Shown here in pieces: positions 9,356 through 19,720 of a DNA stretch of 64,000 bases (position 1 is its first letter; the number at the start of each line of letters is the position of its first letter). The notes under the pieces are model-generated. The model worked only from the letters and a program-made list of their open reading frames with translations. It had not been told where the DNA came from and searched no databases. The DNA is from Deltaproteobacteria bacterium (GTDB lineage: Bacteria > Desulfobacterota > Syntrophobacteria > Syntrophobacterales > Syntrophobacteraceae), in NCBI GenBank assembly GCA_012517315.1, contig JAAYVE010000008.1, positions 1 through 64,000 on the forward strand, read 5' to 3'. The translations under genes and the position numbers were made by a program.

Positions 9356-10534
9356 TCAGACAACCCCTTCCGATCTGAGACGCTCAACCTGGTCGGCACC
9401 CAAGCCAATCTGCTCCAAAAGTGCATCCGTATGTTCCCCGAGGTCAGGAGCGTGCGTGGCGATCTCCCCCGGTGTTTTCGAAAACTTGGGAGCGATGCCC
9501 AATTGCCTGTATGCCCCCCAGGTTTCATGGACCATGTCGATCACCATCCGCCGGGCTTTCAGGTGGGGGTCTTTCAGGACCTCCTCGAGGTTAAGGACGG
9601 GTTCGCAGCAGCAGTCGAAACCTTCCATGTGTTCCGTCCATTGGGCCATGGTCTTTTCCCTGAAGACGGCACTAATCTGTGCTTGAAGCTCCGCCTGATG
9701 GGGTCCCGGCTCAAAGTACCGGGGAGTGTCCCATTGCGGTTTTTTCACGGCCTGGCAGAACGACTTCCAGAACCGGGGTTCCAGGGCACCAAGGGACATG
9801 AAACGGCCGTCTCGAGTTTCATAAATGTTGTAACAGGCAAACCCGTGGTTGAGAAAATCGTCCCCGGGACAAGGCACTTCCCCGTCCGCGATGAATTTCC
9901 CCCACCGCAGGCAATTCCAGGCGAGAGCACCGTCGGTCATGGAGATGTCGATGAACTGTCCTTCCCCCATACGCTCTCTGGCCAGGAGGGCGGTGACGAT
10001 GCTGAAGGCCGCCAGGAGACCCCCGCCACCCAGGTCTGCGATTTGGACCCCCGCGAGAGTTGGGCGCCCGCCTTTCCCGCTGTGGGAGAGAACGCCGTTC
10101 AGGGCCAGGTAATTGATATCATGTCCCGCTTTCCCGGATCTTCCGCCTTGAGCGCCGTAGCCCGTGATGGCACAGTAGACGATCCGGGGATTGATGTCGC
10201 TCAGTTCTTTGTAACCCAAACCCAGCCGATCCATGACGCCCGGGCGGAAGCCTTCCAGAACCACGTCCCCGTCTTCCACCAGGCGCCGGAAGATCTCTTT
10301 GCCTTTCTCCGCCTTCAGATTCAAGGTCAAGGACTTCTTGTTCCGGTTGAGGACGACGTGGAACCCGCTGTTCTCTCCGATTCTGGGAGGCCACCAGCGA
10401 ATGTAGTCCCCCACCTTGGGGTCTTCCACTTTGATGACGTCCGCCCCCATGTCCGCCAGCAACATGGAACAGAAGGGACCGGGGAGGAGACGGGACAGGT
10501 CCAGTACCCGGATTCCCGAAAGTGCGCCGTTCAT
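9356..10534 (-). CDS. CaiB/BaiF family III CoA-transferase or alpha-methylacyl-CoA racemase
   Basis: 392-residue class III CoA-transferase-fold protein, cytoplasmic. The N-terminus GIRVLDLSRLLPGPFCSMLL with ADMGADVIKVE, then NRNKKSLTLNLK and GYGAQG, is typical of the family, and the GHDINYLALNGVLS stretch is closest to alpha-methylacyl-CoA racemases, where the H-D pair lies at the active site. The exact CoA substrate cannot be told from sequence alone. Start ATG 10534 is chosen by homology of the N-terminus; AAAGGCG lies upstream. It stands alone, divergent from nothing obvious, and is not evidently part of the hut operon on the other strand. Confidence 0.88.
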   Translation of the reverse strand: MNGALSGIRVLDLSRLLPGPFCSMLLADMGADVIKVEDPKVGDYIRWWPPRIGENSGFHVVLNRNKKSLTLNLKAEKGKEIFRRLVEDGDVVLEGFRPGVMDRLGLGYKELSDINPRIVYCAITGYGAQGGRSGKAGHDINYLALNGVLSHSGKGGRPTLAGVQIADLGGGGLLAAFSIVTALLARERMGEGQFIDISMTDGALAWNCLRWGKFIADGEVPCPGDDFLNHGFACYNIYETRDGRFMSLGALEPRFWKSFCQAVKKPQWDTPRYFEPGPHQAELQAQISAVFREKTMAQWTEHMEGFDCCCEPVLNLEEVLKDPHLKARRMVIDMVHETWGAYRQLGIAPKFSKTPGEIATHAPDLGEHTDALLEQIGLGADQVERLRSEGVV

Positions 10535-10711
10535 TGATTCGCCTTTGCTCTGAGGATAAAAGGGTTCACCGGCCCGCACAGGCTTCTTTTGCTTCCGAAG
10601 TGCGTCAGGCGGGACAATCGGTCTCGACGAAGGCCACACGACACATGAACGCTCCTCTTGTCTCTTCCCGCCCGATGCCTCTGTGAATCGCTCCGGCCAC
10701 CCGGTCGGGTT

Positions 10712-11077
10712 TCAGAGCCGCGCGGTGTGCTTTAGATGACTTCCGCACCCGTTCCTGCAGTCCGTCGATCCAAAGCCGGGAGCAATGATCGCTCCTTCAA
10801 CCAGGCGGTTCACCTCACATTCGGTCTCGGTGAAAGTGGAAACCGCGAGAACTCTGCAATGGGGATGGGAAAGCAGGTAATCGATGTGCCATCGCATGGG
10901 CTTGCTTATTGCCAAATGCCTCGCTACCCTGGCTGCCATGTTTCTCCTGGCGCTCCCCGTGTAGACGTACTTCCCTGCAGGAAAGGCGAACCTGCCGAGC
11001 TTGCCGACGGTGATCACCGTGCTTTTTTCGAGGACCAGGTGAAGCTGGTAGGAGATGGGGGAGTTTTTGCTTCTCAT
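10712..11077 (-). CDS. DUF123 / GIY-YIG superfamily protein
   Basis: 121-residue protein of the DUF123 family, which belongs to the GIY-YIG nuclease superfamily. The features are AGKYVYTGSA near residue 40, RVARHL, the MRWHIDYLL block and a C-terminal PGFGSTDC-x4-GSHL. The family's biological role is not established; fusion partners elsewhere include endonuclease III-like proteins. Start ATG 11077 is supported by GGAGG 7 bases upstream. The conserved family core looks complete, and no truncation is visible. Confidence 0.82.
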   Translation of the reverse strand: MRSKNSPISYQLHLVLEKSTVITVGKLGRFAFPAGKYVYTGSARRNMAARVARHLAISKPMRWHIDYLLSHPHCRVLAVSTFTETECEVNRLVEGAIIAPGFGSTDCRNGCGSHLKHTARL

Positions 11078-11462
11078 GGCTCGCCTCCGTGAGTTCAAGC
11101 ATTGTAGCAGAAGTGCCGGAATGCGGCGCTCGATCGTTGAAAAAAATCAACGGCCGGACTTCCTTCATTATCTTTTTCCTTGACTGAGCCCCCCGAGTGG
11201 CGCATCGTGAAACCATCATTATCTTGCACATTCGCATGCTTGAACGCCATTCAAGACCACCTGCGGCGCCCGATTCTCTTGGCTTCATCTCAATCCGCCT
11301 CTGGCCCGAGGCATGCCTCGTCCCTTTCGAGGTGTTCTCGATCCACTTGGCCAATTAGCACAAGAAATGCCTTTACAGCCTGGCCTGCTCGCTTCTCGTC
11401 GGCGTTGGGCCAAGGCGGACCGTTTCTGCTCACCGTGATGTTCCAAGAGAGGAGGTCAAGCG
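11078..11462. other. Divergent intergenic region, 385 bases
   Basis: No gene seen. A TTGACT lies at 11179-11184 without a matching -10 at the right distance. The last 20 bases carry the strong ribosome site of the following gene. Confidence 0.4.
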
Positions 11463-11892
11463 ATGAAACGGTTTTTTTCCGGCATGGATTCTCTTTGCTT
11501 TGGTCCTTGTGCCTTCCGCCGCCTCAACGCTCACACCTCGGGAGATCATGGCCCGAACACGGATTGTCAACCTTGAAGCCCAACCTGTCTGGTTCCGTGC
11601 AGGGCAATCCATCGACTTCCTCATCACGGTCCAATACGACGGGGGAACACAGGATGGTTTTGACGTGGGTGTGTTTCACGAGGGCCGGTTGGTGGGTTGG
11701 GCGATGAATCAGCGCTTGCAGGGCGGCATGAACACTTTTCAACTGCGTGATGCTCATTTCAGAGGCGATCCGGGTGCCTACATCGTCAAGCTGCGTTTCG
11801 GCGGCAGGGTCCTTGCCGAAAGAAGATTCAATTCCCACTCCCACTGCATCTTCACGCTGGATCCCAGAGCGCCGCTCCCAAGAGGCGATTAG
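11463..11892 (+). CDS. Small exported protein of unknown function; start frame offset by T7 tract
   Basis: The mature part (about 120 residues: TPREIMARTRIVNLEAQPVW, later GGMNTFQLRDAHFRGDPGAY) resembles a single beta-sandwich domain; I do not recognise a family. An ideal ribosome site, GAGAGGAGGTCAAG, precedes ATG 11463, but that ATG is one base out of frame. If the seven T at 11472-11478 are read as six, the start becomes MKRFFPAWILFALVLVPSAAS, a textbook signal peptide leading straight into the open frame. Without this, translation would have to start at an internal TTG near 11500 inside the signal peptide. Next gene, 180 bases downstream on the same strand, is a subtilase; a partnership is possible but unproven. 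Confidence 0.6.
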
Positions 11893-12075
11893 CAACAACT
11901 CCAAATCCACGGCGTTTTCCTTCATCTGGCTGGATCAAGTCCGGGAATTTGCACTTCCCTTCTCTTGCTAGGGATATCAACTTCTTCCCACCGCGGGGTG
12001 AGAGGCTGACACTACGGAGCAGACGTTTAGAGGATTCGAAGGGAGATTTCACCCAAAATGAAAGGAGAAAACGAC

Positions 12076-14844
12076 ATGAGATACTTTCCTCGTGAACTCA
12101 GACACGGGTCCGGAGCCATGATGACTCTGGATCCAACCCGGCTTTTGCTCGCATTCAAGGAAGCGATGGCCATTGAAAAGGTTACTGAGCAACTGAAAGA
12201 ACTCCGCCTCGTACTCGAGGATGCGCAGGACACGGAACGAGAGAAGCGCTCCCGTCCGTTCGACGTCGTCAATCACACGGACCGGCGCTTCTGGATTCGC
12301 TCACAGACAGGGCAGGCGATCGACCAGGAGCGCTTTGAAGGGATACAAAACAAGCTTGCGGAAGCCCTGGACTGGGTGGGGCCGGTGTATCGGCTGGCCG
12401 ACGTATCCGGAAGGGGTGGACTGCTGTGCCCTCTTCCCAATGTCCTTCTGCTGAGACCCGCCCCCCAGCTCAGCGAAAAGCATCAGAAAGAGCTCGAAAA
12501 GATGCTCAAGAGCTACGGGGGTCGGGAGGTCCGCGAGAAGTCCACCTATCTGGGTGAGTATCGTTATTATGCGTTATCGGACACAAAAGAGCGCAATGCA
12601 TACCGTCTGCTCGAGGTGCTGCTGAAGGAAAGAGCGCTGGTGAGCGAAGTGCATTTCGAGAACATGCCCATGGTGGTTCCCATCGCCTTATCACCTGACG
12701 ACACCTTTTTTCCTCAGCAATGGAGCATGACACGCATCCAGGCGGGCGGTGCGGGAACGACGGGTTGGGACATTTCCCCGGGAGCCCCCGGTATCGTGAT
12801 CTGTATCCTGGATACAGGTTGCGACTTAACGCACCCTGACCTCAACTTCGCGGCAGGAGCCGCAGGCCAGGGCATCAATCTCGGCACGATGATGCCCACC
12901 GGGGCCCCGGTGGGCAATGCAAACGTCATCGGGCACGGCACCTGCTGCGCCGGCATCGCTGCGGCTCGATTCAACAATGCGGCGGGTGTGGCGGGGGTCG
13001 CCGGAAATTGCAGCATCATGCCGGTAGCCTTTCAAAGCTGGACGGACGCCGAAGTCGCAGCTGGAATCAACTGGGCGGCGAACAACGGAGCGCATGTCAT
13101 CAGCATGAGCTTCCGTCAATACGCTCCTGGTGAAGGCTTCGCCCCCACGGGCTGGAATTTCGCAGTGATCGATCCGGCAATCACGAACGCGGTGAACGTG
13201 CGTGGCTGTGTGCTCATTGCGGCCACAGGTAATGAGGACACGGGCATAATCAACGGTTATCCGGCCCGGAACCCGCTTGTGATAGCGGTTGGGGGATCCG
13301 ACCAGGCGGATAATCGCAAAAGCCCGGCAAGCGCTGATGGAGAGTGCTGGGGAGCGAATTTCGGACCGGGGATTTCCGTCGTCGCCCCTTGTGTGCTCAA
13401 CCCCAGCACGGACATCCAGGGCAACGTCGGATACAACTCCAACAACGGCGGACCGCGCCTGGTAGCCTGTGTGAACTACCCCAGCTGCGGCGATGCGGCC
13501 GGTGAGTACTTCTTTCAATTCAACGGAACCTCATCGGCAACGCCCCATGTGGCAGGTCTTGCCGGTGCCATCCGCAGCCAGTATCCGGCCCTGACAAATC
13601 TTCAGGTACGTGACCTTATCGAGAGGGCAGCCGAAAAGGTAGGCGGCGTCTATGCCGATGTCCCCGGTTTTCCCAACGGCACCAGAAATGTCCAGATGGG
13701 ATATGGACGGATCAACATGTTCCGCTCTTTGGACCTCGCAGATGTCTTGATCAAAGACTGGCCAGGCGACGGCGGTGTCGAACCTTCCACCCCTCCGGGG
13801 GGCAATTTCTGGTCGTTTTCCGATATCGTCGTCCGCATCACCGACGATAACGTCTTTGATCCGGGTGATCCGAGCAAATCCAGCAACGTGGAACGCGGCC
13901 AGACGAATTACCTCTATATCCGTGTGACGAACAACGGTCCGAGGGATGCGAGAAACGTCGTGGTCAGCGCTCGCATAACGCCCTACGTGGGACTGGAATT
14001 CGTCTATCCGGCAGATTGGACGACGGTGGACGCAACCCACGTGAGCCCAACGCCGGTCAATGCATCCTTTGCGTCTATTCCATCGGGTGGTTCGGCCACG
14101 GCCAAATTCACCATTTCCTCGGTACAGGTTGAAACCCTGTGGGGATGGATCAGTGGAATGCACTGGCATCCCTGTATGTTGGCGATGGTGAACGCCGACA
14201 ACGACTACGCCTTTGCCACTTCCAGCACTGCGGGAGGGGGCCTCGTGTTGCGCCGCAACAACCTGGCGCAGCGGAACCTCTCGGTGATCGATGTCCTTGC
14301 CTCCGCTGCCGTCACTTTCCCTTTTTTGGCAGGAAATTCCCTCAACGCAGAACGCTCGCTGGAAATCTTGGTGGATCGGCGTCGCCTTCCCAAGACCATG
14401 CCGCTGCTTCTTGGGCTGGATGACGACAAAAGGGCATTTCCCCTCGTAGACTTGACACCGACGTTCATCCCGGAGGAACGTGAAGAAGGGGGTATTGTCT
14501 TTCTCGAACGCACACGGATCGAAACCGTGCTGGGTTGCTGCAGGGGCGTTTTGACACTGGAAAAGGGATCGCGCTTCGATTGCCTTCCCCCCACAGGGGT
14601 CGGCAAGATCAACGTCAAAGGCGGTGAAGTCATCCTCCGCAAAGGCAGGCGGTTTGTGGAGATTTGCAACGAAACCGCCTCCATTCGCTTGGAGAAACAG
14701 CCCCATCAACTGTACCCCCTCACTTTGCAGACTGTCATCCCCAACGATGCGGGTCAGGGCCAGGCCTTTCTGATCAGTGTCGCACAAAGAAATGAAAGGG
14801 AAGAAACAGTGGGTGGTGCCACGGTCGTTTACAATGTAAAGTGA
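12076..14844 (+). CDS. Subtilisin-like serine protease (S8) with C-terminal adhesion-like domain
   Basis: 922 residues. An N-terminal region of about 210 residues without a signal peptide or membrane helix precedes a complete S8 catalytic domain: aspartate in CILDTGCDLTHPDL (D246), histidine in GHGTCCAGIAA (H287), serine in NGTSSATPHVAGL (S486), with the oxyanion asparagine in ATGNED. After the protease come a CARDB-like Ig module (YLYIRVTNNGPRDARNVVVS, about 600-710) and a 200-residue tail I cannot place. Start 12076 is preferred over 12058 because AAAGGAG ends 8 bases before it. Cysteines are unusually frequent near the active site. The lack of a signal peptide suggests an intracellular enzyme or a non-Sec exit; the small exported protein upstream may be its partner. 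Confidence 0.88.
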   Translation: MRYFPRELRHGSGAMMTLDPTRLLLAFKEAMAIEKVTEQLKELRLVLEDAQDTEREKRSRPFDVVNHTDRRFWIRSQTGQAIDQERFEGIQNKLAEALDWVGPVYRLADVSGRGGLLCPLPNVLLLRPAPQLSEKHQKELEKMLKSYGGREVREKSTYLGEYRYYALSDTKERNAYRLLEVLLKERALVSEVHFENMPMVVPIALSPDDTFFPQQWSMTRIQAGGAGTTGWDISPGAPGIVICILDTGCDLTHPDLNFAAGAAGQGINLGTMMPTGAPVGNANVIGHGTCCAGIAAARFNNAAGVAGVAGNCSIMPVAFQSWTDAEVAAGINWAANNGAHVISMSFRQYAPGEGFAPTGWNFAVIDPAITNAVNVRGCVLIAATGNEDTGIINGYPARNPLVIAVGGSDQADNRKSPASADGECWGANFGPGISVVAPCVLNPSTDIQGNVGYNSNNGGPRLVACVNYPSCGDAAGEYFFQFNGTSSATPHVAGLAGAIRSQYPALTNLQVRDLIERAAEKVGGVYADVPGFPNGTRNVQMGYGRINMFRSLDLADVLIKDWPGDGGVEPSTPPGGNFWSFSDIVVRITDDNVFDPGDPSKSSNVERGQTNYLYIRVTNNGPRDARNVVVSARITPYVGLEFVYPADWTTVDATHVSPTPVNASFASIPSGGSATAKFTISSVQVETLWGWISGMHWHPCMLAMVNADNDYAFATSSTAGGGLVLRRNNLAQRNLSVIDVLASAAVTFPFLAGNSLNAERSLEILVDRRRLPKTMPLLLGLDDDKRAFPLVDLTPTFIPEEREEGGIVFLERTRIETVLGCCRGVLTLEKGSRFDCLPPTGVGKINVKGGEVILRKGRRFVEICNETASIRLEKQPHQLYPLTLQTVIPNDAGQGQAFLISVAQRNEREETVGGATVVYNVK

Positions 14845-15096
14845 TCGGTAGAAGCCGGAATTTCTGAAGGACATGATATTTTGCCCTGCATTCCCTGCAG
14901 CAGACCGGCGCCGCCTGCAGCAAGGCTGGCGGCTGAGTCTGAAAATTGGGGCGCGTGGACGGGGAGGGAAACGCGGCGCCCCTCCCTTTCCTGCCAGACC
15001 ATCATTGCACGTCCCATGGCAAAACAGCACCTACTGGGGCTTCTCGCCGTCCGTGTCGGCGCGATAGGGGGAGTGAGCGGTCTTTTGCCTTGCGGC

Positions 15097-18036
15097 TCAG
15101 GCGTCGAGCACATTCCGGGTCAACCGGAGCAGTTCTTCCACCTTGTATGGCTTGGTGAGGTATGCTCTCGCCCCCATTTCCATCAAGGTCTCGGGAGTTT
15201 CCAGGGTGGAATGGCCGCTTGCGATGATGACCCTCGCTTGGGAATCCAGTTCCAGAAGCCTCACCAGGCACTGGGCTCCTCCCATGCCGGGCATGACGAG
15301 ATCCAGAATGACCAGCCGGATGGCGTTTTTCTTTTCCTGGTAGATTTTCAGGGCCGTCTCGGCGTCCTCCGCAGTCAGGACTTTGTAGCCGAACCTGGTC
15401 AAAATATCGTTGCCCAGTTCCCTGACGGAATCTTCATCGTCCACCAAGAGCACGGTTTCGTCTCCGCCGCAGAACTCCGCCGCGCCCGACATGTCGCCGG
15501 ACGTCTCGTCCATCTGCTGCATGGCCGGGAGAAGGATCTCGAACGTGGTCCCCTCCCCCGGGTTGCTGAAGCAACGGATGTGTCCCCGATGGCTTTTCAC
15601 GATGCCGTAAACCATGGCGAGGCCCAGGCCCGTGCCCTTTCCCACTTCCTTGGTGGTGAAAAAGGGGTCGAAAATGTGTTCCAGTGTCGCTTCCTCCATC
15701 CCCTGGCCCGTGTCGGCGACGGCAAGGAGCACATACTCCCCCGGGTTCACTTCCGGTTGGGCGCGGTGAGATACCCCCCCAAAAACGACGTTCCCTGTCG
15801 TGATCACCAGGTCGCCCCCCTGCGGCATGGCATCCCTTGCGTTGAGGGCGAGATTCACGAGAACCTGCTCAATCTGCGAGGGATCCGCATTGACGCGGTG
15901 AAGATTTCTCGTGAGGCGCAGTTCGATGCGGATCATTTTGGGGATGGTCCTCTCCAGGAGGACCCGCACAGCCTCCACAATCCGATTCAGATCAACCGAC
16001 TGCAGCCTGGTTTCCACCTTTCGGCTGAAGGTTAGCAACTGCCGGGTGAGTTCGGCACCTCGCCCGGCCGCGTGGCGAATCTGCTGGAGATCCTTGTATC
16101 CCGGTTCATCCTCTAACTTGTCCAGGAGGAGCAGTTCCGTATAGCCCTGTATGGCCTGGAGGAGATTGTTGAAGTCATGGGCGATCCCACCCGCCAGGGT
16201 GCCCACCGCCTCCATTTTGTGGGCCTGAAAAAGCTGCGCCTCAAGTTTCTTGGTCTCGGTCACATCGATGACGATTCCCCTGAGTCCGACGGGTCTGCCG
16301 TCCCGCACAATAGCGGTCGAGTGGGTGATGATGGGGAAGGTGCTTCCGTCCATTCTGATAGCCCTGTATTCCTGCAGGCCCAGCTGCTCACCGTTGAGAA
16401 CCCTCTTTCCATTGTCCAGGGCTCTTTGCCGGTCTTCCGGGCAGATCATGTCGAAGGCGTTCAGACCTCCTTCCAGGTCCTCCTGAGCGAAACCGAAAAA
16501 TTCAAAGGCGTTCTTGTTGACAAAAGTGAGCCTCCCCGTGATGTCCGTTTCAAAAATAGTTTCGGGCAACAGCTCGGCCAGTTCCCGAAACCGCTCCTGG
16601 CTCTCCCGCAGGGCTTCTTCCACCTTCATGCGTTCGGTGATGTCATGCACGAAAGAAAAGAGCAGCACCTGATCGTTCAGCTCAATGGGTGAAGAACGCA
16701 CCTCCACCGTCCGGACCTCCCCGCTGCGGAGTCGATGGGGGAAGACAAAACAATCCCGCTCCTCGAGGAGGGCACACCGGCGCTCTGCAGCGATTTCTTC
16801 CGGCGGTAGCTGATTGATCTCGGCAATGTTCATGGCCCTCAACTCCTCTCGCGAATACCCATAGAAAGCAGCCGCCGCGGGGTTGGCATCGACGATGGCG
16901 CCCGAATCGGGCTCGATGAGAAGCATCACGGACTTGTGGTTTTCGAACAGGTGGCGAAACCGTTCTTCGCTCTTCCGCAGGGCATCCTCGGCGGCCTTTC
17001 GCGCCGTGATGTCCCTCACGGTGGAGATGACGGCGGGCTCGCCCCCGAGGTCAAAAAGCCGGATGTTGATTTCCACAGGCAACCTCTCTCCATCACGGCT
17101 TATGTGAGTCCCCTCCCAGACGGCACGTTTTTCCGACATCACCTTCTGGACCATCCTGCGGGCCAACTCTAGGGACCCCGAAACATCGATGTCGGCTGGA
17201 CTCATCCGGAGCAGCTCATCCCGGGTGTATCCCAGCCGCTGGCAGGCGGCGTCGTTCACTTCCAGGAAGGGGCCGGGCAAGCCTTCAGGTGTGAATCCGT
17301 GGACAAACACGGCATCGTTGATGGTGTTGAAGAGCAGCCGATACCGCTCCTCACTCCTCTGCAGGGCTTCCTCCATAAGCTTTCGCTGGGTGCGCGCCTC
17401 CAGTTCCCGCCGCTCGAGCATGCGCTGGCGCACCAGGAGGAACATCATGCAGAGCATCACCAATAAGGCGACCATGAAGAAGACATTGAACCTGAAAAGG
17501 AACCGGTCCAGGCGGTCACGCTGGGCAGCCAGCATTCCTTGGGCCATTGACTCGGAAGTGCGGTTGAGTTCCCTCGCTTTGCGAAAGGTGTCGGTGACCC
17601 GCCCCAAGACCACATCCATGGTGATGCCCGTACCGGGGCCATGACCGGAAACGCCTTCCGAGAGCCAGAGCTGCACATCGCCGATCGCCGGGGCCACAAC
17701 CGCATGGAAGGAGGAGGCCTGAACCAGATTGTCGAAGACGTAGGTGTTGCGCAATTCCACGACCGCATTCTGGACATCGGCGGCTTTCTTGCGCAGCCTT
17801 GCCAGGTTCTCCTCGCTCGGCACGGCCCTGGCGAGCTCCGCGGCGGAGACGACCAGCGAAATATCCTCCACGATGCGGGTCAGATCATGGAGTTGCTCAA
17901 GGATCGTGCTGGGAAGGTTCTTTTCGATGGACCGCAGCGTCGTGTTGGTCAAGGCTCCCGCCACAACCAGCGCCACGAGGACGGAGATGACGACTATCCA
18001 TGACAAAGCACCTCGAGGGATGCGAAATCCTTTCAT
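15097..18036 (-). CDS. Hybrid sensor histidine kinase, three PAS domains and a receiver
   Basis: 979-residue inner-membrane kinase. Helix 1 (about 12-30) and helix 2 (about 179-203) enclose a 150-residue periplasmic helical sensor. Three PAS domains follow (about 230-350, 355-470, 475-600), then HisKA with the phosphorylated histidine in GGIAHDFNN (H620), HATPase ([30 protein letters not shown]) and a C-terminal receiver from about 858 with phospho-acceptor D912 and K962. The HDFNN H-box is of the type usual in soluble-output hybrid kinases. No response regulator or phosphotransfer gene is adjacent. The ATG overlaps the stop of the upstream TAXI gene by four bases, so the two are co-translated. 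Confidence 0.93.
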   Translation of the reverse strand: MKGFRIPRGALSWIVVISVLVALVVAGALTNTTLRSIEKNLPSTILEQLHDLTRIVEDISLVVSAAELARAVPSEENLARLRKKAADVQNAVVELRNTYVFDNLVQASSFHAVVAPAIGDVQLWLSEGVSGHGPGTGITMDVVLGRVTDTFRKARELNRTSESMAQGMLAAQRDRLDRFLFRFNVFFMVALLVMLCMMFLLVRQRMLERRELEARTQRKLMEEALQRSEERYRLLFNTINDAVFVHGFTPEGLPGPFLEVNDAACQRLGYTRDELLRMSPADIDVSGSLELARRMVQKVMSEKRAVWEGTHISRDGERLPVEINIRLFDLGGEPAVISTVRDITARKAAEDALRKSEERFRHLFENHKSVMLLIEPDSGAIVDANPAAAAFYGYSREELRAMNIAEINQLPPEEIAAERRCALLEERDCFVFPHRLRSGEVRTVEVRSSPIELNDQVLLFSFVHDITERMKVEEALRESQERFRELAELLPETIFETDITGRLTFVNKNAFEFFGFAQEDLEGGLNAFDMICPEDRQRALDNGKRVLNGEQLGLQEYRAIRMDGSTFPIITHSTAIVRDGRPVGLRGIVIDVTETKKLEAQLFQAHKMEAVGTLAGGIAHDFNNLLQAIQGYTELLLLDKLEDEPGYKDLQQIRHAAGRGAELTRQLLTFSRKVETRLQSVDLNRIVEAVRVLLERTIPKMIRIELRLTRNLHRVNADPSQIEQVLVNLALNARDAMPQGGDLVITTGNVVFGGVSHRAQPEVNPGEYVLLAVADTGQGMEEATLEHIFDPFFTTKEVGKGTGLGLAMVYGIVKSHRGHIRCFSNPGEGTTFEILLPAMQQMDETSGDMSGAAEFCGGDETVLLVDDEDSVRELGNDILTRFGYKVLTAEDAETALKIYQEKKNAIRLVILDLVMPGMGGAQCLVRLLELDSQARVIIASGHSTLETPETLMEMGARAYLTKPYKVEELLRLTRNVLDA

Positions 18037-19124
18037 GGGGATGCGGCCTCCGTGGGACGAAGGCCTCGCTCCCGGTAGAACCGCTCCGCCCCGGGATGAA
18101 GGGGTATCGGAACGCCCTCGAGGGCGCTCGCGAGATTGACGGCCGCCCCCTGGGGATGCCCCGCCCGAAGAAGGGCAAGAGTCCGTTCACTCCAAAGGGC
18201 CGCCGTCACCCGGTAAGCGAGCTCGTCCGATACCACAGGCCCGACCAGCAAAAGGGCATGGACTTGCAGAGTGGGGGTTTCGTGAATGCCGGGGTAGACC
18301 CCTGCAGGAATCTTCCCGGGGGTGAGGAACGGATACCGTCTGCTGATGCGGGACAACATGTCCGGAGCGATGGGGACAAGAGAGAGGTCCACTTGGTGAA
18401 GGCGGGTCACCGCCTCCATGGGAGTCCCTGCCATCATGGCGAACCCGTGGAGTTCGCCACTGAGCACTTTGTCCCGGGTGAACGCGGGCTTGAGATACAC
18501 CGGAGCCAAATCTCTTTCCGACAGCCCATGTGCCTGGAGAACGATGCGCATCACGGCAAGGGTCCCTGAACCGGATTCGTCCAAGGAAATGCGCTTCCCC
18601 CGAAGATCGGAAATGGACTGAATGTTGGCGTCCCTGCGGGTCACGATCTGCAGCTTTTCCGGGTACAGGCTGGCCACCGCCCGGACGGCCCGCACCTTTT
18701 CGTTTCCTGCGAAAAAATCCTCCCCATGGAAGGCCTTCGCAGCCACATCGGCCTGGACGAGCGCCAATTCAATTTCCCCGGCGGCAAGCGTCAGGACGTT
18801 GTCGATGGACCCAGCCGAGAGCTGGGCGACAGCGATGCAGCCGGGAACACCTCCCACCTCGGTTCCCTGACCTTCCTTCCTCTCCGGGGATTCAGTCAGG
18901 CCTTGGGCAATCGCCTTGCCCACGGGGTAATAAACGCCGGTGGGCCCTCCCGTCCCGATGCGAATGAGTCGTTTTCCTTCCGCCGCCTTTGAGGACACCC
19001 CCTCCGTGATCAGGATGAATAAGAGCGCGCAGATGGGGGAAACGGCCAACTTCCGGATGAAAAGAGACTGCTGCGGCGTTTTACCCCAAAATAACAGCTT
19101 CCCTTCCCGGCTTCGCGATTTCAT
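18033..19124 (-). CDS. TAXI family solute-binding protein
   Basis: 363 residues. A basic start and hydrophobic stretch (about 24-47) form an export signal, followed by the mature TAXI (TRAP-associated extracytoplasmic) fold: RIGTGGPTGVYYPVGKAIA, then GSIDNVLTLAAGEIELALVQ, LRGKRISLDESGSGT and a C-terminal AGHPQGA. Such proteins usually deliver a dicarboxylate or amino acid to a fused TRAP permease, but no permease gene lies next to it. Instead its stop overlaps the start of the histidine kinase (ATGA), suggesting it senses a ligand for the kinase. Start ATG 19124 is chosen because residues upstream are not family-like. Confidence 0.9.
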   Translation of the reverse strand: MKSRSREGKLLFWGKTPQQSLFIRKLAVSPICALLFILITEGVSSKAAEGKRLIRIGTGGPTGVYYPVGKAIAQGLTESPERKEGQGTEVGGVPGCIAVAQLSAGSIDNVLTLAAGEIELALVQADVAAKAFHGEDFFAGNEKVRAVRAVASLYPEKLQIVTRRDANIQSISDLRGKRISLDESGSGTLAVMRIVLQAHGLSERDLAPVYLKPAFTRDKVLSGELHGFAMMAGTPMEAVTRLHQVDLSLVPIAPDMLSRISRRYPFLTPGKIPAGVYPGIHETPTLQVHALLLVGPVVSDELAYRVTAALWSERTLALLRAGHPQGAAVNLASALEGVPIPLHPGAERFYRERGLRPTEAASP

Positions 19125-19720
19125 GAGTCGTTCCGGGAACGGCCTTTTCGGCCGCCGCTCCTCCCGTTGGCCGCCCTGCCCGCGCCCAACGTTGGCCTCT
19201 CCACGCTCATGATGCATTTCCAGATCCACGTTTCCTGCCGAGCATCCATCGGCGCGGCGTGGGACGCCTGCCGATTCAGCCCTGGAAGAGGTGATGCACA
19301 TGCTTCGTCCCAGCCGGGCGCTTAGCGATAACACATGGATGATATTCATCTTTTGAGGGAAGGCCCTCAACCGCTGCCGCCGTCCGGGCGGCGGCAAGCC
19401 CCTTAACGGCGGTGGGCACCGGAAAGCCGGCCAGACAAAGGGGCCCGTCCTCTCGGAAGCTCTTCCCTCAATGGGTTCCCGCTTCTTTTCGCCAATGTTC
19501 AAGAGTTCAGGAATTACTCTCATTTCTACCACTCAAACGGAATCTTTTCCAGCCAAACAGAAAAGGCCATCACCGACGGTCGTGAAATCGGGAATGAATG
19601 AGCGGCTTTGGGACAAGACAGGCTGCATTCGGCTGGAAGATCGACCCCCCACTCTGGACACCGGTGATCACTTCGCATGGGGGATGCGTCGGGGATCCAT
19701 GGCATCGAGGTTGGGGCGAG
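19125..19720. other. Gene-free region upstream of the TAXI-kinase operon
   Basis: About 600 bases between the divergent-in-space TAXI start and the DUF1848 stop, both on the minus strand. No coding region found. It would hold the promoter of the TAXI-kinase operon, which I could not locate, and it contains the three stem-loops listed separately. Confidence 0.45.
19338..19396 (-). repeat. Three consecutive perfect inverted repeats in the TAXI leader
   Basis: Back to back: GATGA-TAT-TCATC (19338-19350), TTGAGGG-AAGG-CCCTCAA (19353-19370), and TGCCGCCG-TCCGGG-CGGCGGCA (19375-19396). All arms pair perfectly and spacers are only 2 and 4 bases. In minus-strand RNA they would sit about 215 bases before the TAXI start codon. 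There is no T-run after the strongest stem on either strand, so a plain intrinsic terminator is unlikely. Confidence 0.6.
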
